Shown: positions 47,959 through 56,939 of the stretch, one piece after another
Layout: each line of letters starts with the position of its first letter
Numbering within the stretch: the stretch's first letter is position 1
NCBI RefSeq assembly: GCF_005233835.1
Contig: NZ_SZQA01000022.1
Coordinates: 84,027 to 148,026 of the forward strand
DNA length: 64,000 nt
DNA from: Herbidospora galbida
GTDB lineage: Bacteria > Actinomycetota > Actinomycetes > Streptosporangiales > Streptosporangiaceae
Direction: 5' to 3'
Notes under the pieces: model-generated
Database searches by the model: none
What the model saw: only the letters and a program-made list of their open reading frames with translations
Told to the model about the DNA's origin: nothing
Translations under genes and position numbers: made by a program

Positions 47959-48441
47959 CTACCCGTCAGCCAGGATGTCGGCGACCGCCGCGGTGTTCTC
48001 GGCGTCGCCGACCACCACGACCACGTCTCCGGCCCGGAACCCGAAATCGGGCGTCGGGCTGGCGTGCACCTGATCACCGCGCACCACGGCCACCACGGAG
48101 GCGCCGGTGCGGGTGCGGATGCGGGCGTCTCCGAGCGTGCGGCCCTCGTAGGGCGAGCTCGGGGTCACCGGGATCTGCACGCTGACCAGGCCTTCGACCT
48201 CGCGGTGGAGGGCGTTGAGACGCTGGACGATGCGGGGAGCGCCGAGGAGTTCGACGAGGGCGTCGGCCTCTTCGTCGGTGAGCTGGACGCTCTCACATGC
48301 CCGATCAGGATCGTCGCGGTCGTAGATGATCAGATCGCGTCTGCCGGAACGGTGGGACACGATGCCGATGCGACGGCCCGTGTGGGTCGTGAACTCGTGT
48401 TTGAGGCCGATTCCTGGCAATGCGGTCTGCTCGATCTCCAC
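47959..48441 (-). CDS. KhtT-like TrkA-C regulatory subunit
   Basis: 160 residues. The N-terminal half (IEQTALPGIGLKHEFTTHTGRRIGIVSHRSGRRDL) is the KhtT-specific domain. The C-terminal half (about 85-158: VEGLVSVQIPVTPSSPYEGRTLGDARIRTRTGASVVAVVRG, then ADPF-type GDVVVVVGDAENTAAV) is an RCK_C/TrkA-C ligand domain. In Bacillus KhtT, c-di-AMP binds this domain and opens KhtU. GTG 48439-48441 lies 7 nt after TACGGT, so it may have its own leaderless promoter inside the end of the upstream gene. Confidence 0.9.
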   Translation of the reverse strand: MEIEQTALPGIGLKHEFTTHTGRRIGIVSHRSGRRDLIIYDRDDPDRACESVQLTDEEADALVELLGAPRIVQRLNALHREVEGLVSVQIPVTPSSPYEGRTLGDARIRTRTGASVVAVVRGDQVHASPTPDFGFRAGDVVVVVGDAENTAAVADILADG

Positions 48442-48446
48442 GCCCT

Positions 48447-49382
48447 TTACCGTACCTGCTCCAACCAGCCGAAACCTCCCAGCCCTCGGGGGTCTATGAG
48501 CTCCGCTTCGGCCGAGGCGCGGGCCAGCGCCCGCAGGTAGCCGCGCGGATCCTCCGAGGCCAGCGCCAGCGGCGGACGGGCGCCGGTCAGGCCCAGGTCG
48601 CGCAGGGCCTCGCGCTGGGTGGTGAGCCGGCCCTCTCCCCGGGCGCAGGCGTCGAGGGCGACGTGGGCGGTGATGTCACAGGTCCCGTCCGGTATGGGAG
48701 CCACCGCGTGGCCGTCTCGGTAGCCGGTCAGGGTGCCCAGATCGGGGCGGTCGGCCAGGGTGTGGGCGTAGTCGACGGCGACGCACACGCCACGCGAGAG
48801 GCGTACGAGAAGGGATTGCCACGCCTCGTCGCGCGGACGGCCGATCTCGGCGCGCAACCCGACGCGGGGGAGCGGCCACCAGGCGGCGAGCCAGGCGAGG
48901 TCGGCGGGCTCGGTGAGCAGGGGCCCCAGGCGCTCGGTTCCCGTCTCAGGGTCGACCAGGACGACCCTGGGGCCCTCGTGGGTCTGCTCGACCACGTCGA
49001 GCGGCACGTTGTCGAGCCACTCGTTGGCCACGACCAGACCGGTGATCTCCCCGGGGGCCTCCTCGGCCCACTCGATCTCCGCGGGGAGGCCGGGCGGCCG
49101 CGACGCCACCTCGACCGCCGTCACGCGGAGCCGGTCGCCGCCGAACGCCGCCAGCACCCCCGCCGCCAGGCGCCCGTCACCGGCCCCCATGTCGACGAAG
49201 TCGAGCCGCGCCGGACGCCCGAGCCGCGCGTCGACCCGGTCGAGCAGCCGGGCCACGGCCTCGGCGAAAATCGGGGAGGCATGGACGGACGTGCGGAAAT
49301 GCGCCGAAGGGCGCTCCTTCAGGTAGAACCCGCCGTCTCCGTAGAGCGCCCGATGGGTCGCCTCCCGCCACGAAACCCACAT
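48447..49382 (-). CDS. MidA/NDUFAF7-like SAM-dependent methyltransferase
   Basis: 311 residues of the Methyltransf_28 (MidA/NDUFAF7) group: HFRTSVHASPIFAEAVARLLDRV, motif I FVDMGAGDGRLAAGVL, then VVANEWLDNVPLDVVE and VAVDYAHTLADRP. Human NDUFAF7 methylates an arginine of NDUFS2, the NuoD homologue; this gene lies about 3 kb from a lone nuoD. ATG 49380-49382 follows TAGGGT by 7 nt, probably leaderless. It heads a run with KhtT and KhtU genes (gaps of 5 and 8 bp). Confidence 0.85.
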   Translation of the reverse strand: MWVSWREATHRALYGDGGFYLKERPSAHFRTSVHASPIFAEAVARLLDRVDARLGRPARLDFVDMGAGDGRLAAGVLAAFGGDRLRVTAVEVASRPPGLPAEIEWAEEAPGEITGLVVANEWLDNVPLDVVEQTHEGPRVVLVDPETGTERLGPLLTEPADLAWLAAWWPLPRVGLRAEIGRPRDEAWQSLLVRLSRGVCVAVDYAHTLADRPDLGTLTGYRDGHAVAPIPDGTCDITAHVALDACARGEGRLTTQREALRDLGLTGARPPLALASEDPRGYLRALARASAEAELIDPRGLGGFGWLEQVR

Positions 49383-49501
49383 CCGCACGACCCTACCCAC
49401 GAAGCGGTGTCCGAATGTGGACACTCTTGATCGCCGCGACCCCCCGACCCTTACGGCTTCCAGTAACTCCCCGCCGTTACTCTGGCGGTCGGGAGGACGG
49501 C

Positions 49502-50392
49502 ATGGACACAAGCGATCGCCCCGCGCGACTCAACGTGGGGGTGCTCGGGGCCGGACGGGTGGGTTCCGTTCTCGGTGCCGCTTTGGCCCAGGCGGGACAC
49601 CGGGTGGTGGCCGCCAGCGGAGTATCCGACGCGTCCCAGCGACGCGCGAACGACCTGCTGGGCGTCGACCTGAGCAGGCCCGACGAGGTCATGCGCAAGG
49701 CCGAACTGATCCTGCTGACGGTGCCCGACGACGTGTTGCCCGGTCTGGTGTCCGGGCTCGCGGCCACCGGCGCCGACCTGCGGGGCAAGCTGCTGATGCA
49801 CGCCAGCGGGGCCTACGGCCTGGGCGTGCTGCAGCCCGCGACCGACGTGGGCGCGCTGCCGCTGGCGCTCCACCCGGTGATGACCTTCACCGGTCGCGGC
49901 GACGACTTCGGCCGGCTGAACGGCTGCACCTTCGGGGTGACCGCGCCCGAGCAGCTGCGGCCGGTGGCCGAGGCGCTGGTGATCGAGATGGGCGGCGAGC
50001 CGGTCTGGATCAACGACCGCGACCGCCCGCTCTACCACGCGGCCGTCGCGGGGGCCGCCAACCACATGGTCACGCTGATCGCCGAGTCGCAGGACCTGCT
50101 GTCGCGCATCGGGGTCGAGCACCCCGGCCGGATGCTGGGTCCCCTGCTGGGGGCCGCGCTCGACAACGTGCTGCGGCTGGGGATCACCGGGCTGACCGGG
50201 CCGGTGGTCCGGGGAGACGCCGAGACGGTACGCAAACACGTCGACGCCCTGATCCTGGCGGCGCCCGAGGCGGCCGACGCGTACATCGCGCTGGCCCGGC
50301 TGACCGCCGACCGCGCCCTGGCCGCGGGTCTGTTGAAGCCTGAGGCGGCCGAACGGCTCCTCGACGCGCTGGGAGGCAACATATGGACCTGA
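49502..50392 (+). CDS. Rossmann/DUF2520 protein of the pantothenate cluster
   Basis: 296 residues: an NAD(P)-binding N-terminus ([22 protein letters not shown], then [12 protein letters not shown]) and a helical C-terminal DUF2520 domain ([23 protein letters not shown]..., [19 protein letters not shown]). Similar to ketopantoate-reductase-like folds, and often next to panC in actinomycetes, so it may act in pantothenate synthesis (inference). ATG 49502 has GGGAGGACGG. Overlaps panC by 10 bp. Confidence 0.9.
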   Translation: MDTSDRPARLNVGVLGAGRVGSVLGAALAQAGHRVVAASGVSDASQRRANDLLGVDLSRPDEVMRKAELILLTVPDDVLPGLVSGLAATGADLRGKLLMHASGAYGLGVLQPATDVGALPLALHPVMTFTGRGDDFGRLNGCTFGVTAPEQLRPVAEALVIEMGGEPVWINDRDRPLYHAAVAGAANHMVTLIAESQDLLSRIGVEHPGRMLGPLLGAALDNVLRLGITGLTGPVVRGDAETVRKHVDALILAAPEAADAYIALARLTADRALAAGLLKPEAAERLLDALGGNIWT

Positions 50393-51213
50393 CGGTCGCC
50401 GGTAACCGCGCGGAGCTCGCGGGCGCGCGACGGCCCGGCTCCTACGCGCTGGTGCCCACGATGGGCGCCCTGCACGACGGCCACCGATCGCTGATCCGGC
50501 TGGCCCACGAGCAGGCCGACCACGTGATCGTCAGCATCTTCGTCAACCCGCTCCAGTTCGGGCCGGGCGAGGACTTCGGGCGCTATCCCCGTACGTTCGA
50601 GCACGACCTGGAGGTCTGCGGCGAAGAGGGCGTGAGCGTCGTGTTCGCGCCCGCCGTCGAGGACATGTACCTGCCCGACCGGCAGGTCTCGGTGTCGGCC
50701 GGGGCGATGGGGACGGTCGCCGAGGGCGCGTTCCGGCCGGGGCACTTCGACGGAGTGCTTACGGTGGTGCTGAAGCTGTTCAACCTGACCCGGCCCGACG
50801 TGGCCGTGTTCGGCCAGAAGGACGCGCAGCAGCTCGCCCTGATCCGCCGGATGGTCGCCGACCTCGACGTCCCCGTGACGATCGTGGCCGGTCAGACCGT
50901 CAGAGAGCCCGACGGCCTGGCCCTGTCGAGCCGCAACCGCTACCTGTCGCCCGACGACCGGGCCACGGCGCTCTACCTGTCGAAGGCCCTGCGCGCCGGC
51001 GCGGCCAGCCCCCACCGGGCCAAGGAGGCCGCGAAGGCGGTGCTCGAAGAGGCCGCCCGGCTCAAGCCCCCGCTGCTGCTCGACTACCTGACGCTGGCCG
51101 ACCCCGCCACGTTCGACGAGGTCCCCGCGGGCCACCGGGGGGAGGCGATCCTCGCGGTGGCGGCCAAGGTCGGGACGACCCGCCTGATCGACAACGTTGT
51201 GCTGACTGTCTGA
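50383..51213 (+). CDS. panC: Pantothenate synthetase
   Basis: Condenses pantoate with beta-alanine using ATP. 276 residues of the HIGH nucleotidyltransferase family: MGALHDGH (27-34, H31 and H34), [32 protein letters not shown], and the KMSKS equivalent [15 protein letters not shown]. The overlap with the DUF2520 gene suggests coupling. The alanine supply is made by PanD downstream. Confidence 0.96.
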   Translation: MDLTVAGNRAELAGARRPGSYALVPTMGALHDGHRSLIRLAHEQADHVIVSIFVNPLQFGPGEDFGRYPRTFEHDLEVCGEEGVSVVFAPAVEDMYLPDRQVSVSAGAMGTVAEGAFRPGHFDGVLTVVLKLFNLTRPDVAVFGQKDAQQLALIRRMVADLDVPVTIVAGQTVREPDGLALSSRNRYLSPDDRATALYLSKALRAGAASPHRAKEAAKAVLEEAARLKPPLLLDYLTLADPATFDEVPAGHRGEAILAVAAKVGTTRLIDNVVLTV

Positions 51214-51214
51214 A

Positions 51215-51267
51215 GCGAGACGCGGACGGCCGGAGGCCGGCCGTGGCTCGCGTAGTGAATCTGCCTC
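51215..51267 (+). repeat. Palindromic repeat copy C with TGAATCTGCC tail
   Basis: GCGAG (51215-51219) pairs with CTCGC (51247-51251) around a CGGACGGCCGGAGGCCGG-type core. The tail TGAATCTGCCTC is at 51256-51267. It fills the panC/panD spacer, beginning 2 bp after the panC stop. Confidence 0.85.
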
Positions 51268-51282
51268 GAGAACAGGACCGCG

Positions 51283-51702
51283 ATGCTCAGGACCATGCTC
51301 ACGGCCAAGATCCACCGGGCCACCGTGACCCAGGCCGACCTCCACTACGTGGGGTCGCTGACGGTCGACGAAGACCTGCTGGACGCGGCCGGCCTGCTGG
51401 CCGGTGAGCAGGTCCACGTCGTCGACGTCGACAACGGGGCGCGGCTTGTGACGTACACCATTCCGGGCCCCCGGGGCTCGGGGATCATCGGCATCAACGG
51501 CGCCGCCGCCCGCCTGGTCTCGCCGGGCGACCTGGTGATCATCATCGCGTACGGCCAGCTCACCGACGCCGAGGCGCGGGTGCACACGCCCCGGGTGGTG
51601 CACGTCGACCGAAACAACCGCATCGTCGATCTTGGCGCCGATTTGGCCGAGACGTTGCTTCCCGGCCTCGACAGAGGCGACGAAGTGGCCACCCGGGGAT
51701 GA
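51283..51702 (+). CDS. panD: Aspartate 1-decarboxylase (pyruvoyl)
   Basis: Makes beta-alanine from aspartate for pantothenate. 139 residues. The self-cleavage site is YVGSLT (G24-S25), giving the pyruvoyl group on the C-terminal chain. [18 protein letters not shown] and [20 protein letters not shown] are canonical. A palindromic repeat sits between it and panC, so its expression may be partly separate. Confidence 0.96.
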   Translation: MLRTMLTAKIHRATVTQADLHYVGSLTVDEDLLDAAGLLAGEQVHVVDVDNGARLVTYTIPGPRGSGIIGINGAAARLVSPGDLVIIIAYGQLTDAEARVHTPRVVHVDRNNRIVDLGADLAETLLPGLDRGDEVATRG

Positions 51703-51723
51703 GCCCTTTCGTCGCGGGCGTTA

Positions 51724-51738
51724 TCGTCATATTGACGA
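51724..51738. promoter_or_regulatory. Operator-like palindrome upstream of nadB-nadC
   Basis: TCGTCA-TAT-TGACGA, a perfect 15-bp inverted repeat ending 12 bp before the ATG. It contains GTCATATTGAC, a GT-N7-AC shape reported for NrtR operators of NAD genes. The regulator is not in the window. Confidence 0.5.
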
Positions 51739-51750
51739 AAGGGGCTCGCG

Positions 51751-54252
51751 ATGACCGACACCACCCTCCCCCGCAGACTGACCGCGCCGCCTCCCGGCTG
51801 GACGACGTCCGCCGACGTGGTCGTGGTCGGCTCCGGGATCGCGGGCCTGACCGTGGCGCTGCGCTACACCGAGCTCACCCCGGCCGGTCGCGTGCTCGTC
51901 GTCACCAAAGACGTCCTGTCGGCCGGATCGACCCAGTGGGCCCAGGGCGGCATCGCCGCCGTGCTGGCCCCCGGCGACACCCCTGACGAGCACCTGAGCG
52001 ACACCCTGCTGGCCGGGGCCGGGCTCTGCGACGAGGAGGCGGTGCGGGTCCTGGTCACCGAGGGCCCCGACGCGCTCAAGCGCCTGATGGAGCACGGCGC
52101 CCGCTTCGACCGCGACGACCGCGGCGAGCTCCAGCTCACCCGCGAGGGCGGCCACCGCCGCAACCGGATCGTCCACGCGGGCGGCGACGCCACCGGCGCC
52201 GAGGTCCAGCGGGCCCTCATCGAGGCGGCCGCCCACGAGCCGCGCATCGAGATCATCGAACACGCGCTGGTCCTCGACCTGCTCACCGACGCCCAGGGCC
52301 GCGCCTGCGGGATCACCCTCCACGTGATGGGCGAGGGCGCCCGCGACGGCGTGGGCGCGGTCAGGGCGGGCGCGGTGGTCCTGGCGAGCGGCGGCATGGG
52401 CCAGGTGTACGCCTCCACGACCAACCCCCTGGTCTCCACCGGCGACGGGGTGGCGCTGGCGCTGCGCGCGGGGGCGGTCGTCCGCGACCTGGAGTTCGTC
52501 CAGTTCCACCCGACGGTCCTGTGGCTCGGCCACGAGTCGACCGGGCAACAGCCGCTGGTCAGCGAGGCGGTCAGGGGCGAGGGCGCGGTACTGATCGATT
52601 CCACCGGCGAGCGGTTCATGGCCGGCGTCCACGAGCTGGCCGATCTGGCCCCCCGCGACGTCGTGGCCAAGGCGATCATGCGGCGGATGGCCGAGACCGG
52701 CGACGACCACGTCTACCTCGACGCGCGGAGCTTCGGCGAGGAGAAGTGGCAGGCCCGGTTCCCCACGATCCTCGCGGTCTGCCGGGAGCACGGCATCGAC
52801 CCGGTGACCGAGCCGATCCCGGTCGCCCCTGCGGCCCACTACGCCAGCGGCGGCGTCCGGACCGACCTGTTCGGGCGGACCAGCGTCCCGGGCCTCTACG
52901 CGTGCGGTGAGACGGCCTGCACGGGGGTCCACGGGGCGAACCGGCTGGCGTCTAACTCCCTGCTCGAAGGGCTCGTGTACGCCGAACGCATCGCCTCCGA
53001 TCTGATCACGCCCCGCGCGGTGCCGGGGGCCGATGTCTCCGACGTACAAAGCGGACTCATCGACCCGCGCACGCGGGGCCGGGTCCAGGCGTTCATGAGC
53101 CGGGGCGCCGGGGTACTGCGCAGCGTGGAGAGCCTTTCCGGAGTCGCCAAGGCACTGCGCGACGCGCAGTGGACCCCGATCGCCGTCGAGCCCTGTCTCG
53201 AGGCGTGGGAGGCGACCAACCTGCACACCGTGGCCACCGCTCTGACGCGGGCCGCCTCGGCCCGGCAGGAGACGCGGGGCTCCCACTGGCGGGAGGACTT
53301 CCCCGACCGCCGTGACGACACGTGGCTCGGCCACCTCGACATCACGCTCACCGAGAAGGGCGAACTGGTCATGGAGCACGTACCGCACGTCAGCGCCGAC
53401 GCCGACCTGCTGGCCGCCGGGCTCGACCCGGCCGAGATCCACACCCTGATCGAGACCGCGTTCCGCGAGGACCTGTCGACCGGCGAGGACGTCACCTCGG
53501 CCGCCACGATCCCGGCCGGGCAGAAGGCCGTCGGCGACATCGTGGCCCGCCGCTCCGGCGTGGTCGCCGGCCTGCCGGTCGCCGCCGCCGCGTTCCGGTA
53601 CGCCGGCCTGGAGGTCGAACTCCGCGTCAAGGACGGCGACCAGGTCTCCTACGGCGACGTGCTGATGACCGTCAAGGGCGAGACCCGCGAGCTCCTCACG
53701 GTCGAGCGCACCGCGCTGAACCTGCTCACCCACCTGTCGGGCATCGCCACCGCGACCGCCCAGTGGGTCAGGGCGATCGACGGCACCGGCGCCCGGGTCA
53801 GAGACACCCGCAAGACCCACCCGGGCCTGCGCTCCCTGGAGAAGTACGCCGTCCGCTGCGGCGGCGGCGTCAACCACCGCATCGGCCTCTACGACGCCGC
53901 CCTGATCAAGGACAACCACGTGGTGGCCGCCGGCGGCGTCACCGAGGCGTTCCGTGCGGTGCGCAAGGCCTACCCCGACATCCTCATCGAGGTCGAGGTC
54001 GACCGCATCGACCAGATCGAGCCGGTGCTGGCCGAGGGCGCCGAGGAGATCCTGCTCGACAACTTCACCGTGCCGCAGCTCAAGGAGGCCGTGGAGCTGG
54101 TCGCCGGCCGGGCCCGGCTGGAGTCGAGCGGCGGCCTGACCCTCGACACGGCGCGGGCGGTCGCCGAGACCGGGGTCGACTTTCTCGCCGTCGGAGCGCT
54201 GACCCATTCGTCCCCAGCGCTCGATATTGCACTAGATCTTCGTGGTGCATAA
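51751..54252 (+). CDS. nadB/nadC: Fused L-aspartate oxidase/quinolinate phosphoribosyltransferase (NadB-NadC)
   Basis: 833 residues joining two NAD-synthesis enzymes. NadB part (1 to about 545): FAD loop VVGSGIAG (25-32), STQWAQGGIAAV, EFVQFHPT, HYASGGVRTD and GETACTGVHGANRLASNSLLEGLV. NadC part (about 548-833): LTVERTALNLLTHLSGIAT, RDTRKTHPGLRSLEKYAV, GGGVNHRIGLYDAALIKDNH, LLDNFTVPQ, ESSGG. Both halves keep their key motifs, so both activities are likely. NadB makes iminoaspartate; NadC converts quinolinate to NaMN. NadA is not in the window. The fused product would release the substrate of NadA, not of NadC, so direct channelling is incomplete. Confidence 0.93.
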   Translation: MTDTTLPRRLTAPPPGWTTSADVVVVGSGIAGLTVALRYTELTPAGRVLVVTKDVLSAGSTQWAQGGIAAVLAPGDTPDEHLSDTLLAGAGLCDEEAVRVLVTEGPDALKRLMEHGARFDRDDRGELQLTREGGHRRNRIVHAGGDATGAEVQRALIEAAAHEPRIEIIEHALVLDLLTDAQGRACGITLHVMGEGARDGVGAVRAGAVVLASGGMGQVYASTTNPLVSTGDGVALALRAGAVVRDLEFVQFHPTVLWLGHESTGQQPLVSEAVRGEGAVLIDSTGERFMAGVHELADLAPRDVVAKAIMRRMAETGDDHVYLDARSFGEEKWQARFPTILAVCREHGIDPVTEPIPVAPAAHYASGGVRTDLFGRTSVPGLYACGETACTGVHGANRLASNSLLEGLVYAERIASDLITPRAVPGADVSDVQSGLIDPRTRGRVQAFMSRGAGVLRSVESLSGVAKALRDAQWTPIAVEPCLEAWEATNLHTVATALTRAASARQETRGSHWREDFPDRRDDTWLGHLDITLTEKGELVMEHVPHVSADADLLAAGLDPAEIHTLIETAFREDLSTGEDVTSAATIPAGQKAVGDIVARRSGVVAGLPVAAAAFRYAGLEVELRVKDGDQVSYGDVLMTVKGETRELLTVERTALNLLTHLSGIATATAQWVRAIDGTGARVRDTRKTHPGLRSLEKYAVRCGGGVNHRIGLYDAALIKDNHVVAAGGVTEAFRAVRKAYPDILIEVEVDRIDQIEPVLAEGAEEILLDNFTVPQLKEAVELVAGRARLESSGGLTLDTARAVAETGVDFLAVGALTHSSPALDIALDLRGA

Positions 54253-54259
54253 TCGGGGC

Positions 54260-55042
54260 ATGCTCCTCACCATCGATGTCAGCAACACCCATACGGTGCT
54301 TGGCCTGTTCGAGGGTGAAGAGGTCATCGAGCACTGGCGCATCGCCACCGACGCCCGGCGGACGGCCGACGAGCTCGCGGTGATCCTCCAGGGGTTGCTG
54401 GCCCAGTCGGCCATCCTCAAGAACACCGACATCTCGGGCATCTCCATCTGCTCGACCGTGCCCTCGGTCCTCAACGAGATGCGCGAGATGTCCCGCCGCT
54501 ACTACGGCGACGTGACCTCGGTGGTCGTGGAGCCCGGCGTCCGCACGGGGGTGCCCGTGCGGATGGACAACCCGAAAGAGGTCGGCAGCGACCGCATCGT
54601 CAACGCGCTGGCCGCCATCAGCCTGTTCGGCGGCCCCTGCGTGGTCGTCGACTTCGGCACCGCGACCTCGTTCGACGCCGTCTCGGCGCGGGGTGAGTAC
54701 GTCGGCGCGGTGACCGCCCCCGGGCTGGAGATCAGCGTCGACGCGCTGGCCGAGGCGGGCGCCCAGCTCCACAAGGTCGAGCTCATCCGGCCCCGCTCAG
54801 TGATCGCCAAGAACACCGTCGAGGCCCTCCAGTCGGGCATCATCTACGGCTTCGCCGGCCTGGTCGACGGCATCGTCGACCGCATGACCGCCGAGCTCGC
54901 GGCCGACCCCGACGAGGTGACCGTCGTCGCGACCGGCCCCGGGGCGCCCCTGGTGGTCAGCGAGGCGCGGACGATCGACGTACACGAACCCTGGCTCACC
55001 CTCATCGGCCTGCGGCTGGTCTACGCCCGAAACACCGCCTAA
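54260..55042 (+). CDS. coaX: Type III pantothenate kinase
   Basis: Phosphorylates pantothenate, the first step to coenzyme A. 260 residues. Phosphate-1 motif LLTIDVSNTHTVLGLFEG (DVSNT where many have DVGNT), GSDRIVNALAA, VVVDFGTATSFD, GAVTAPGLEIS. ATG 54260 follows TCGGGGC; an in-frame GTG/ATG 18 bp earlier is less likely. It sits with panC, panD and nadBC in a vitamin/cofactor block. Confidence 0.94.
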   Translation: MLLTIDVSNTHTVLGLFEGEEVIEHWRIATDARRTADELAVILQGLLAQSAILKNTDISGISICSTVPSVLNEMREMSRRYYGDVTSVVVEPGVRTGVPVRMDNPKEVGSDRIVNALAAISLFGGPCVVVDFGTATSFDAVSARGEYVGAVTAPGLEISVDALAEAGAQLHKVELIRPRSVIAKNTVEALQSGIIYGFAGLVDGIVDRMTAELAADPDEVTVVATGPGAPLVVSEARTIDVHEPWLTLIGLRLVYARNTA

Positions 55043-55063
55043 ACGCCGCTAATCTGTAGTGCC

Positions 55064-56554
55064 GTGAGCGAAGAGCTGAGCGAGCTTCCGGAGCAGATGC
55101 GCGTCCGCCGCGAAAAGCTGGACCGTCTGATCTCCGAAGGCGTGGACCCCTATCCGGTGAACTACCCGCGGACCGCGACCAACGCGGAGGTCCGCGAGAA
55201 ACACACCGGCCTTGAGGCGGGCGCCGCGACCGGCGACACCGTCGGCGTGGCCGGCCGGGTGATGCTCTCCCGGATCGGCGGCAAGCTCTGCTTCGCGACC
55301 ATCCGCGACGGCTCCGGCGACCTCCAGATCATGCTGTCGCTCGACCGGCTCGGCGAAGAGGCGCTGGCGGCCTGGAAGCGCGACGTCGACCTGGGCGACC
55401 ACGTCGGCATCACCGGCGAGGTCATCACCTCCAAGCGCGGCGAGCTGTCGATCATGGCCGACTCGTGGGCGATCACCGCCAAGTGCCTGCGCCCGCTGCC
55501 CGAGAAGCACGCCGGGCTCAGCGACCCCGAGGCCCGCGTCCGGCTGCGCTACGTCGACCTCATCGTCAATGACGAGGCCCGCAAGATGGCCCACATCCGC
55601 AGCGCCACCGTGCGCGCGGTCCGCGACTTCTGGCACGAAGAGGGCTACCTCGAGGTCGAGACGCCGATGCTCCAGCCGATCCACGGCGGCGCGGCGGCCC
55701 GGCCGTTCAAGACCCACATCAACGCCTACGACATGGAGCTCTACCTTCGCATCGCGATCGAGCTCTACCTCAAGCGGCTGGTCGTCGGCGGCATCGAGAA
55801 GGTCTTCGAGATCAACCGCAACTTCCGCAACGAGGGCGCCGACTCGACCCACAACCCCGAGTTCACGATGCTCGAGGCCTACGGCACCTACCTCGACTAC
55901 AACGACATGGCCGACCTGACCCAGCGCATGTACCAGAAGGCCGTCCTGGCCGCGCTCGGCACCAGCGTCGTCCGCCACGGCGACCAGGAGATCGACCTGG
56001 GCCTGGCCGAGTGGCCGCGGATCACCCTCTACGGCTCGGTCTCCCAGGCCCTCGGAGAAGAGATCACCACCGAGACGCCGCTGGAGGCCCTGCGGAAGCT
56101 GGCCGACCAGCGCGAGATCCACTGGGACCCGAAATGGGGCCAGGGCAAGCTCGTGCAGGAGGTCTTCGAGGCGCTCGTCGAGCACACCCTCATCCAGCCC
56201 ACGTTCGTGATGGACTATCCGCTCGAGACCTCTCCGCTGACCCGTCAGCACCGAGAGAATCCGCTGCTGACCGAGAAGTGGGATCTGATCGGCTTCGGCA
56301 CCGAACTCGGCACCGCCTATTCGGAACTGGTCGACCCGATCGAGCAGCGCCGCCGCCTCACCGAGCAGTCGATCCTGGCGGCCGGCGGCGACGCCGAGGC
56401 GATGCAGCTCGACGAGGACTTCCTGCAGGCCCTGGAGTACGCGATGCCCCCCACAGGCGGTATGGGAGCGGGCATCGATCGCATGATCATGGCCTTCACC
56501 GGAAAAAACATTCGCGAAACAATTCTCTTCCCGCTGGTGCGCCCGAGCCATTGA
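55064..56554 (+). CDS. lysS: Lysyl-tRNA synthetase, class II
   Basis: Charges tRNA-Lys. 496 residues: N-terminal OB-fold anticodon domain (VAGRVMLSRIGGKLCFATIRDGSGDLQIML), class II motif 1 (RSATVRAVRDFWHEEGYLEVETPML), motif 2 (EINRNFRNEGADSTHNPEFTM), motif 3 (GGMGAGIDRMIM). GTG 55064 is 8 nt after TAATCT with no ribosome site, so it may be leaderless. Ends in a strong hairpin terminator. Confidence 0.97.
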   Translation: MSEELSELPEQMRVRREKLDRLISEGVDPYPVNYPRTATNAEVREKHTGLEAGAATGDTVGVAGRVMLSRIGGKLCFATIRDGSGDLQIMLSLDRLGEEALAAWKRDVDLGDHVGITGEVITSKRGELSIMADSWAITAKCLRPLPEKHAGLSDPEARVRLRYVDLIVNDEARKMAHIRSATVRAVRDFWHEEGYLEVETPMLQPIHGGAAARPFKTHINAYDMELYLRIAIELYLKRLVVGGIEKVFEINRNFRNEGADSTHNPEFTMLEAYGTYLDYNDMADLTQRMYQKAVLAALGTSVVRHGDQEIDLGLAEWPRITLYGSVSQALGEEITTETPLEALRKLADQREIHWDPKWGQGKLVQEVFEALVEHTLIQPTFVMDYPLETSPLTRQHRENPLLTEKWDLIGFGTELGTAYSELVDPIEQRRRLTEQSILAAGGDAEAMQLDEDFLQALEYAMPPTGGMGAGIDRMIMAFTGKNIRETILFPLVRPSH

Positions 56555-56575
56555 GTTCTCGTTGAGCAGCAGGTG

Positions 56576-56600
56576 AGGCCCCCACAGAACGTGGGGGCCT
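56576..56600 (+). terminator. Rho-independent-type terminator of lysS
   Basis: AGGCCCCCAC (56576-56585) pairs with GTGGGGGCCT (56591-56600) around AGAAC, followed by TATGTTA. It lies 22 bp after the lysS stop. Confidence 0.85.
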
Positions 56601-56723
56601 TATGTTACTAGGCGTTCACATACGGCTGAGCAAGTCAATACCGCTGCTTGACGTCCTTTCTCCCCGACGTTTACCTTCCCTGAGGGGTGGCGAGAATCAT
56701 TCGTCGTGGGAGAGGGGCTCACG

Positions 56724-56939
56724 ATGTCAGTTTCCGAGACCGAGCGCGTCGGCCTGACCGACGACGAGTTGCTGCTGCTGGCCGAACTGGCCAAGGGCGT
56801 GACCGTCGACCGTGTCGGGCGGAGCCTTGACGTCAGCGGGCGGACGGTGCGTCGTCGGCTGCGCGGCATCTGTGACCGGATCGGCGTCGCCACGGCCATC
56901 GAGGCCGTCGCATGGGCGGCCCGACGGCGTTTGATTTAG
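56724..56939 (+). CDS. Small LuxR-type helix-turn-helix protein
   Basis: 71 residues, almost only a DNA-binding domain: LTDDELLLLAELAKGVTVDRVGRSLDVSGRTVRRRLRGICDRIGVATAIEAVAWAARRRLI matches the LuxR C-terminal HTH (helix-turn-helix at about 28-50). There is no receiver domain, so it resembles stand-alone GerE-like regulators. ATG 56724 has GAGAGGGG; an in-frame GTG 56706 is possible. Its stop overlaps the convergent NlpC/P60 gene by 4 bp. Confidence 0.85.
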   Translation: MSVSETERVGLTDDELLLLAELAKGVTVDRVGRSLDVSGRTVRRRLRGICDRIGVATAIEAVAWAARRRLI

